Below, piece after piece: positions 55,469 to 64,000 of a DNA stretch of 64,000 nt. The DNA comes from Umbilicaria muhlenbergii (lineage: Eukaryota; Ascomycota; Lecanoromycetes; Umbilicariales; Umbilicariaceae): NCBI GenBank assembly GCA_000611775.1, contig KK106985.1, forward strand, positions 124,001 to 188,000, written 5' to 3'. Each line of letters starts with the position of its first letter. Within the stretch, counting starts at the first letter, position 1. The position numbers and the translations under genes were made by a program. Below the pieces are notes generated by a model. That model did not search any database. It worked only from the letters and a program-made list of their open reading frames with translations, and was not told the origin of the DNA.

Positions 55469-56756
55469 GAAAATATAACCCCAAAGAAAAACGCAAAACG
55501 ACCCGAATGTCTCTCTGAATCCCTCCGGTCAGCACTCCCAAATCCGTCCGCGACTTTCATCTCCCGTGGCTTCGACCTTGAATGCCCGTGAGGCATCGTG
55601 TCCAGCACCAATTCCGTTTTCTTTGGCTGCCTCGTAGAAACCTGCTTCCTGAGAACAGAGGGTGTCAGACCCAGGATTCGAAGGCTGTCCTTCCTCTCTG
55701 TTCCGGGATCGAATCGGAGAGATGCTCTGCAGTCGACGGTGCTCATAGGTCGCTGGTACGGCCCTTTAGTAGGCGGTCTGTGTACAGAAGGTGGGCTGAG
55801 GAGGCTTGAGGGCTGAGCACGAAAGAAGTGGCACACTCACATAATTAGGGGAACGGAACCAAAAACAACCCCTTACATGTTGATATTATCCTATAACGTC
55901 AATCATCACTCCGCTGTGGTAAATATAGTACTGAGTAGATAAACTTCATCACTTGCCAACCTCTGCAATTTGATCCGGCATTTGTATGATGTATTTGATT
56001 GTGAAATCTGACTCGACTCATCTCAAATTGCTCACTGTACTTGTGCTGTAAAATCACAATTGTGCTTCTTTACTGCCTGCTTTAAACCTCATCAGACAGT
56101 CTCTATGCTAGAGAGGTCTGAAGAAGCAGGAGGATTAACACATACCTTAATTTTCTTTCTTCTTTTTGTAAGCCTGCATCTTTTTTGCGCTGAATATGTA
56201 TCATGTGCTTCATCATTGTCTTCCTTCAGTAAAATTCTTTCATGCTCATCAGTCTATTGCTTGAGTGCAAGCACAAAATGAGGCTTGAGTATCTGCTCAA
56301 TGTATATATTCATAGTCATATTTTCGCCCTCCTGTTGTTCGACTTCTCCTGACGTCATATTGTCTGATAAGGTAATTCACTCTGATTTTTACCCTGTGTG
56401 ACTGCTTCTTTTGTGATTTTCTTTTCTCTCACCTTCTTGCTTGGTCACTTCTTGCTTTTGACCTTTCCTTTGGTAGTAATTTCAGGTGTAGTATAGAATA
56501 AAAGAGGGCCTTTATAATCTCATTCAATCAGGACAGAAATGTGCAAGCAGTTGACTGAAGTTTTAGCCCGCTCGCGCTTTTCCTATCATTGTCCAGGCTC
56601 GAACGAGTTTCACATTGACGCTGTTCATAAACTAGTATGAGAGTTGTTTTGAGTCCCTGTACTGGGTTTCGCGGGAGACTGTCTTGAAGTTCCACTGTCA
56701 TTTTTCTTCGAAGTCAACAAGTCCTTTGTCAAGCTGTGCATACATGCCTCTAATAA
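55469..56756. other. convergent intergenic region
   Basis: 3' flanks of the two kinases. AT-rich from about 55860 to 56530, with no gene recognised. Confidence 0.45.
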
Positions 56757-58356
56757 TTATTCAATGCGTTCATTTAGCCACGGGTCATCCAGGAGTTCCC
56801 TGGCTGATTTTCTCTCCTCTGGTGCCCACCGCAACACAGATCGCATGAACTGAAGGAAAAGCTCTCTATTTCTACCTTCAAGGTTTTCTTCAGATTGCTC
56901 AAGGGAGATTGAAGGGACTTCGACTCCGCCTGCCCTCAGCCATTTGCCTAAACGGAAGTCAACATTTTTTGATGAAGACCATAAGATGGATCTCCCAGTT
57001 AAGGGTCGAAAGGAGCAGAATGATGAGATGGTGCTGAGGTAGTGACAACTGACCATGCTCATCGAAGACGTTGTGAGTGACTTCGCTTCGCTGTATAAAT
57101 TGTAGTGGCGGAAGGCCCAAATAGGCCACCATCTCTGCCACATGATGTGATGGAGAGTACTTCTGCTTTTCATCGAGGGCGTTGAACATATGCTTGTTTT
57201 CAAAGATATCCCATATCTGTGACGTACAAGCCGGATCAGAGGAGAACCCGCAAAGGCCCGCAGCAAAAGCCGTGGACCCTGAGATACTGATCATAGACGA
57301 TTTCACTTACCATGACACCGACATTCCATATATCGACGCTGTAGCTCCATTCCATCTCGAAAAGCACCTCCGGAGCTTTGTAGATTTCTGGCTGAACGTC
57401 CCCTTGATGAACCCTCCCAATCCGTGCCTGGCCAAAATCGCACAGTACCGGTTCACCCCAAAGTCCCTCTTTCGGAAAGCGAAATTTACGAGAACAATAT
57501 ATCGTGCGGTTAGCGTCAATAACCTTCCGGGGCGCCGGGTCGTCTTGTTCGGCCCTCTCAAAGTCTGTGAGCATGGATTCGTCGTCGACAGTAAGCATAA
57601 TATTGGACGCTTTGATGTCTGCGTGAGCAATGAAGTCAATACAGATCGTGCATTGAATGACGACGAAGGGGAACGAACTCTCCAACATACCGGTGTGAAC
57701 CACGTTAGCCACAGTATGAAGGAAATCAAGAGCGCGAAAGAGGCGGACCAAAGTCTCTCTTAACAACACTTCATTATATCTCTGATGGAGACCCTGCCTC
57801 TGAAGTGCACTGATAGTCATGTGCAGTGGCGGATGAACAAGGCAAATGTGACAGCCGTCCGGACCGTTGATCTCGAACGTATCATAAACTTTACGAATGT
57901 ACGCTTGGCCCGAATGTAGTGAACTAAGTTTTCTCAAATGTTTATAGGTTTCGAGCTCCCTATTTATCGGACTGTTTTGAGAGTGCGTTCGCGTACAAAC
58001 TTTGAGCGCGACATAACGGTGGTGACTGCTACGTATCAGTAAAGTGCTAACTGAGAAGGTTGGCTCACATACGACAGATCTCGACAGAACCACACCGTGG
58101 AATATGCACCATATCCAAGCTTGCCTAAAACTTGGTATTTTGAGTTGAATATCTCGCCGATTCGGACTGGATAGAATTGTTCTGGTTTGTAGTAAGGAAG
58201 CTTCTCCTCTTCAATCAACTGCGAAGTATTAATTGTACGGAACTGAGAGCTTGCTAGCTGCCTTGGTGGGGACGGTGGCCGTTGCATGAATTGCCTTCCC
58301 CATCGGATGAATGCGGCCATTATCATGGTGGACAGCAGTAGTAAAAGAAATTCCAC
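56757..58356 (-). CDS. SRPK-like protein kinase, N-terminal membrane anchor
   Basis: Five exons (58356-58073, 58028-57691, 57618-57311, 57216-57054, 56947-56757) close exactly to 427 aa. The N-terminus is a hydrophobic segment (EFLLLLLSTMIMAAFIRWG) that looks like a signal anchor. The linker FYPVRIGEIFNSKYQVLGKL leads into the kinase: LGYGAYSTVWFCRD, RYVALKVC, NVVHTDIKASNIML, VLCDFGQARIG, YKAPEVLFEMEW and SVDIWNVGVM. The order and the short SR-kinase-type insert fit the SRPK family as diversified in moulds. In the catalytic loop the usual HRD/HGD appears as HTD; the Asp is kept. It is convergent with the other SRPK-like kinase, 1.3 kb away. Confidence 0.85.
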
Positions 58357-58579
58357 AGGGTAAGTATTCTGAAAGCGCGACGTAGCCGACTACCTTAAGG
58401 TCTTGGTCATGTGATAACGCTAAGTACCCGCAGGGGTGTGCGTTGTCATCCGCGCTGAGTGGCAAGCCGCGCATTTTCCAACATCAAGACCATCTGGATC
58501 GGCATCAGATCGTTGACAACAATGATCGAAAAGCCCTGGACGCTCGTCAAGCCCCTCCAAATCTAGCAGGATAAGCAAC

Positions 58580-58924
58580 ATGTTTGCGTTGGGAAAGAGA
58601 TTCATCCACTACGTCGGAATTGTTACTCTCGCGGATATAAAACCTGTCAGACATAGAGAGGCTGTTAGCGCATTTTGCGAGGCCCAGGAAAAAGCCGTAC
58701 GAAATTGAATAATGCTGTGTTAAATATACGCTCTGATTAACAATTCGTTATAGGATCCGAGGATTACGAAAGCCGAAATCAAGGGCTCACTTCCTCACAA
58801 ATCGCACAACGATCCAGATGACCCTGAGAATGTCATCTCTATTCGATTCAAGGACGACAATAACCGTCGACTTGGTACAGCACATGTTCATGAAGATGGG
58901 AGCGGGAAAGTCGCATGGAAGTAA
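58580..58924 (+). CDS. small two-exon protein, uncharacterised
   Basis: Exons 58580-58696 and 58754-58924 join in phase 0 to 95 aa, with a 57-nt intron (GTACGA donor, TTATAG acceptor and a CTGATTAAC branch-like site). The second exon reads as ordinary coding sequence (DDPENVISIRFKDDNNRRLG, ending HVHEDGSGKVAWK). No domain, signal peptide or membrane helix is recognised. Support is only the clean splice, the charged composition and the sensible stop, so a chance frame is possible. Frames on the other strand over the same bases look less coding. Confidence 0.4.
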
Positions 58925-60048
58925 TCCGAGGCTGTGACTGAATCAATCTTGTCGAATGAGGGGCAGAGGGTTTTGTCTGAGATCGGACGAGGGGAATAGT
59001 TGAAGGACTCAAGAAGGAAGGAGCGCCTGATTTCATTTTCATGGTGTCGTTGATAGCCAGAGCATCTTCGTCGGCGGCCAGGTAAGCCAGCAGCTGCGGA
59101 GGCGATGATAGCACTTCCCTGTCGTCCCAGCCACTCAACCCTTCCCCTTACTGCACTCAAGAGCTCCGTCTATGACCAGCTATAGGATGATCGTGCAGAA
59201 CTACGGCTGCGCTTACAAGGCGGTGTTGAACGAGAAGTTTGAGAGGTTTTTCTCTATCTCTAACAAAACACGTATGCAGCAGGTACCACTAGATCTTCTT
59301 AATGATTTGATTAAAAGTGTTTGAAAATACTCAAGGTAGGTAGTTTGATACCCATGAAAATGGATATTGTTCTACCTTACGAGTATTCTTTGCACTATTT
59401 TGACTCGTGGGAAAAACGTGTCGCTTCCACTAAATCCCGAGCCGGGGGCGGCCCGCAGTAGGCGGGCCATACAAATCCACGCTAACTTTCAGCAGGAACT
59501 CAATTCGCTCATCCCAATCTCAGAGGCAGGGTACTTTGGGGGGAAGGATGGGGCACTGCTGACGGTTGCTATGCCATGCAGTTGGCGGGTTGTAAATGAA
59601 TCGCATCGCGACGCATTGGATAGCTGTATCGCGTCAGTGGATGGGTACTAATCTCTGGATCTGCCTTTCAAAGGACTAGCTCCTTACATCTCCAAGCCTT
59701 CATCCCAACTGCATATAGCAAGTGAACGCATTGCGCATCCGTGGATACGCTCTTGCTCACGAGCAAACTGGAATCCTCATTGTTCCCCGCATTCGGCACA
59801 ATCCCACAATCCCACTACCAAGTTACCTGGAATCACCACCCACTGGCGTTAGTGGACACAATCACGCCTCTTCGATGAGAGATATCGGCCATATGCTTAG
59901 TCGGGGAGGACCCGCGACTCCCAATTGGTGAAGCAGGTTGGTTCAGCCGCAAGAACATCCTGGAATGCTCATGCTGACCCTTGTCCCGTACAGTCAGTTG
60001 GACGACCTCATCTCATCTGACTGCGTACCCTCCACCTCATGCACACAG
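58925..60048. other. intergenic, upstream of RdRP gene
   Basis: Short frames only. The RdRP open frame extends left to about 59938 but has a TTG there; in-frame ATGs exist at 59965 and 59971. Confidence 0.45.
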
Positions 60049-63000
60049 ATGGAAGCACCCAGAACCCCGACAAAGACAAGGGACGATGGCATCAACAGCA
60101 TCGCAAAGACTCTCTGTACCAAATGGGGCCTGAAGCTGCCGATAAGAGACACACCCTGGAGTCCATCCAAGATCCCCCGCCCAGGAGCCGTTGAGGAGCA
60201 AGTGCTTAGCAGAATCCGGTTCCTGTACTTCAAAGACAGAGACGCATTAGACAACGCCGTCAAGCAATTTGAAGATAATGCGCTATACATCTATTCAGAA
60301 TGGAAGTTCAAGCCCCAGGCAGAACTGGATGTGCTGCCGTCAGTGGCGTCGTCGGAAAGTGCATTGAGGAGGGAGTCTGCCCTGAGGCGGGATGATGTCA
60401 CCGTCTCGAAACGCGTGACTACTGCGCTGGCGGAGAAGCTGCTTCACTGCTTGGACGAGGCCGCGGAGCTGGTTCGGTTATGTGTTGAGTTCGAGAAGGA
60501 GGGGAAAGCGGATCAGCTGGGTTCGTCGTGTCGTTTTCACTTTGTCTCATGTTTGGTCAGCTTCATCTCTTGGCCATCTTGTGGAGCTGATCCTCCCCCA
60601 GCCACATTATGCTGTCCGTCATCAATTGAATCTACCTCCTTATGTCACTCTTCTACACCTTGTTCTTTTCGAGTCGCAGTTTCTCCTTCCCACCCACGAT
60701 CCTGACTGACTCTCAACTTGACCCTAGGCTCTGATATTCTAAAACCTATTGGAGTTGAAAAGACTCCGCCAGAATCTCCCCGGGACCAAGAACCTGACAA
60801 GGTTCGCAATAAGAAGAGGCAGGAAACTGCAAAGTCATCATGGCCCTCTATCCGCCGCTTCTTCCCAACAGTGACACCGGCGCGGCAGCAGACCCAAAGT
60901 ATTCAACCCGCACTTGAATCCGCCATTTCACTTGCCTATCTTCCGTCTGATGATTTTGATGCCCCTCAGGATTTTTTGTCCCACCTTGATGATGTCGATA
61001 CGGCAGATATCCCCAATCGCGCTGTCAAGCCTGTCCCAGACAAAACACACGATGATCGCATTGTGACGGATGTATCAGTACGTACCATTGATGATTCCAG
61101 CACTGGTCCGGCTACGCCACCGCTTGACACAATCAGACACTCTGATATGAACGCCGAATCGATAGCAGCATATCCCAACCTTGACGTGGCTGACACGCTC
61201 TATTTGCAGAAGCCTGACAGCGTCCGACTTCCACCTCCTTCAGTTTCAAACAGGAAACGCTCACTACCTGAATCCACCTTGCCGCCGTTTTCTCGAAAAG
61301 TGTCCCGCGAGAATGAGACACATCAGTCAGCTCGTCTTTACACTGTCAATACCCTTCTACCTATCAGGTCGGAGGCTTGTCGCTCATTTGAGCTGCCACT
61401 ACACAGATCGGAGGCTTCTCCCTCATTCGACAGCAACACGTCAGCTGCACTCTCCTTTATGTCGACATCTACCAATGCCACTACGCCAAGTATTTCCTTC
61501 ACCACTGAGACTTCATCCTCCTTGATGCAGTCTCCAGCAACCTCTTTTGGAGTAGCGTCTGTACCGTACGCAGGTCTGCTTGATCATCGGGATAAAGGAC
61601 GAGCGCTAGATCGTTATGAGTATGGCGGCAACTATGGTCACGCAGATGGAATGAACGTTGAGGAGGCTTCTTTTGATAGGAAAACAAACTCCTTCAATCC
61701 TGTGCCTCCTACGCTTGACCATCCAGCTCCAAAAATTTGGGGCACGGATGAATATCTGGCAAATCTGCTCTCCGCTGGCCCTTTTGGTAACTATGTCCAC
61801 GTATTACAAGCTCTTGTCTACCATTGTTGACCATCTCAGGGTTTTTCAACTCTTCACTATTTTCTACTATGCCCTTCCGGGAAGCATATGAAATCGTCAG
61901 AGTTGCCAACCACTGCAAAGTGCCCGTGAATGAAGTGGTGAGAGACTCAGAGCGTAACGTTGAAGACTATGAATTGTTTTGGTCCTCACTATGCTCAAAT
62001 CTGAGAAAGCTTGGTAAAGTACCACCAGAAAGATCAAGCAGAGATGCTTGGAACAAAGCCGGTGATAGCTTTGACGGTGTCGCACTGACGGGAGACCTTA
62101 CATACGTTGAACAGCGCGGCAGCTCTGTCTTCGACTTTCGACTGAAGTCATTGAAGATGGAGCCATCCTACCGATTGGCAAGGAGATTTGGTAGTGATCG
62201 GTTCTTCGTCGTAGGGATGCCCGGTCTCGCAGCTGAAAACATGCCACCATACCTAAAAAATGACGCTGCGACGGTGCGACAAGGCATCGTTCATTGGCTT
62301 GTCAATGCTGACCACCGTTTCCTCAATCGGGTCTGGCGTGCCTTTTACGTCAAACCACAACCGATGAGCAAGGCAAGGAAGAGTAACCAGGGCAGCTTCA
62401 ACGAAATCAAGCATCGTGTATATTTTTTCGCTGTTGACGGTCATGGCTTTCGTCCGCGCATTAACCCAACTTATCCAAACCGCTACGAGGCTATGACAGT
62501 CAAAGATCTTCTTGAGTGGTTCATGCCTACGGCAGTGAACCTAGAGCAGCCATGCTTGAAGTTCTTCGCCCGCCTTGCTCTAGGTTAGTGCATGCAAGCT
62601 AGTCGTCGTAAATGGCATTGACGACTGTCCAGGCGTTAGCAATACTGTGGCTACCGTACAGTTCTTACCACGTGAAGTAATCAGGAGCGATGATGCGCTC
62701 GCTGAGGCTCCCGGTGTACGACGTCTAAACATCAAACGATCAGACGAAAAGAAAAGGGGTACGAAACCGCTGAAGCCCAAGTCACCGGTCATGAATGATG
62801 TGAGGCTTTGACGATATGCGGATGTACCGTGCGATTCTGACCACGTTCTAGGGGTGCGCTCGCATATCCAGGGCTGTGGCGATCAATATAGCTCAAGAGC
62901 TCGGTATGGAAGACCAGGTACCATGTGCCTTTCAAGGTCGTATTGCAGGTGCGAAGGGTGTGTGGATAGTTGACGCCCTTGATGAGAATCCTTCCAGGTC

Positions 63001-64000
63001 TGATCATCCCAAGTGGATCGAAATCACGGATTCCCAACTGAAGTTCGAAGGGCACCCGCTCGATGCGCTGCATCCCGACCCTGCAAGAATGACGTTCGAG
63101 GTGCACAGTTGGGCCAAACAGCTAAACTCGGCTACACTAAACTTCCAGTTAATCCCTATACTGGTTGACCGAGGCGTTCCCCTAACGGTCTTCATGCGAT
63201 TGCTGGAAAATGATCTGACGGCCAAAGTCGCGGAACTCGAGGTCGCAATGGACGATCGGTTGAGTTTGCGGAAGTGGAACCAAGACAATAGCAGCGTATC
63301 TGAGGAGAGAGCAAGATATGAGGGGATTGAGATGCTTGGTGGTTTGCCAGATTCCACTGGCGAGAAAGTTAACTGGTTCATCGAGGTCGGTGAGTGCCTT
63401 AGTATCACAAGCCTCTACTGATTCATGTTAGCACGGGTTTGAGCCTATGACTTGCCGATACTTTAGAGACCTGTTATACAAGACCATTGCACGATACTGT
63501 GAACGTCTTGAAAACAAGATGCATATCGGTCTTGGCCGGTCGACTTATGCCTTGATGATCGCAGATCCACTGGCGGTTCTAGAGGAGAACGAGGTCCACG
63601 TAGGGTTCTCTAGCGTCTTCAGAGATTCGCAGTCAGGTTTCCAGGACACGATGTTGCACAATCTAGATGTTCTCGTAGCTAGATTACCAGCAACTTTACC
63701 GAGCGATGTGCAGAAGGTTGTCATATAATCTCTGAATGAATTTTCTTGACTGACCCAGATTAGGTACGCGCGGTGTTCAAGCCGGAGCTTGGAATCTACA
63801 AAGACGTGATCATCTTTTCATCCAAAGGGAAGTACTCCTTGGCCGACAAGCTCTCAGGGTGGGTACTGTTCATCTTGGGTATTCATACACGATTAAGGCG
63901 CTAAGTGTTGTTTAGGGGTGACTTTGATGGCGACAGGGCTTGGATATGTTGGGAGCCTAGTATTGTCGAGCCGTTCGAGAACGCCGAGATCCCTCAGGCG
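60049..64000 (+). CDS. cellular RNA-dependent RNA polymerase (RNA silencing), 3' end off the window
   Basis: At least eight exons (60049-60520, 60728-61786, 61840-62583, 62633-62799, 62852-63385, 63432-63716, 63764-63858, 63916 onward) give more than 1140 residues before the edge. The N-terminal 500 are poorly conserved and Ser/Thr/Pro-rich, after a start like other fungal RdRPs (LCTKWGLKLPI, WSPSK, IRFLYFKDRDALDNAVKQFE). The catalytic half has RSTYALMIADPLAVLEENEV, then HVGFSSVF, and finally the metal-binding SGGDFDGDRAW, the DbDGD signature of the QDE-1/SAD-1/RRP family. These enzymes make double-stranded RNA for Dicer in quelling or meiotic silencing. The fifth donor is uncertain: GTCGGT at 63386 keeps phase, while the better-looking GTGAGT four bases on does not. 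Confidence 0.93.

Overview
The window is nuclear DNA of a filamentous ascomycete (Pezizomycotina). Introns are short (about 45-135 nt, GT-AG, with phases that close exactly over several exons). The gene content is typical of moulds: a CipC/DUF3759 protein, a DUF6594 membrane protein, WSC-domain secreted protein, tannase/feruloyl esterase, Pth11/rhodopsin-like receptor, SRPK-type kinases, a highly reducing polyketide synthase (PKS) relic and a cellular RNA-dependent RNA polymerase. I cannot fix the class from sequence alone. Several start codons below were moved to the first real ATG, because longer frames begin with TTG or GTG.

Layout. 0-12 kb is mostly housekeeping: the 3' part of a cipC-like gene (minus), a hydrolase-fold protein that has lost its catalytic triad, a small basic hypothetical, a gene-poor stretch, an HVA1/DUF2945 stress protein, cysteinyl-tRNA synthetase (minus) and, divergent from it, the tRNA m1A58 methyltransferase catalytic subunit TRM61. 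12.3-17.9 kb is one very large secreted protein (beta-propeller, Ig-like/ASH repeats, six WSC domains). 17.9-35 kb looks like an accessory tract. It holds two MITEs (one Mutator-like with 9-bp target duplication, one with a TA duplication), a 33-bp minisatellite, a low-complexity QPGY-rich protein, a DUF6594 gene, a truncated PKS relic lying between two diverged direct repeats, a small tetraspan-like protein, a family-1 glycosyltransferase and long stretches with no recognisable gene.

35-52 kb contains a three-exon gene in which each exon encodes one copy of a SANT/Myb-like repeat, a two-TM proline-rich protein, a full-length ABCA-type ABC transporter, a five-exon tannase/feruloyl esterase, a Pth11-like receptor and the co-chaperone SGT1. 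52-64 kb contains a GPI-type cysteine-rich wall protein, two SRPK-like kinases in convergent orientation (one with a single reading-frame break, one intact and probably membrane-anchored), a small two-exon gene, and the N-terminal three quarters or so of an RNA-silencing RdRP whose catalytic DFDGD motif lies just inside the right edge.

Functional links visible from position are few. CysRS and TRM61 share a 236-bp divergent promoter and both serve translation. The PKS relic, glycosyltransferase and thioesterase-like piece could be the remains of a secondary-metabolite locus, but no intact cluster is present. The RdRP is host RNA-silencing machinery. No CRISPR, rRNA or convincing tRNA gene was seen.
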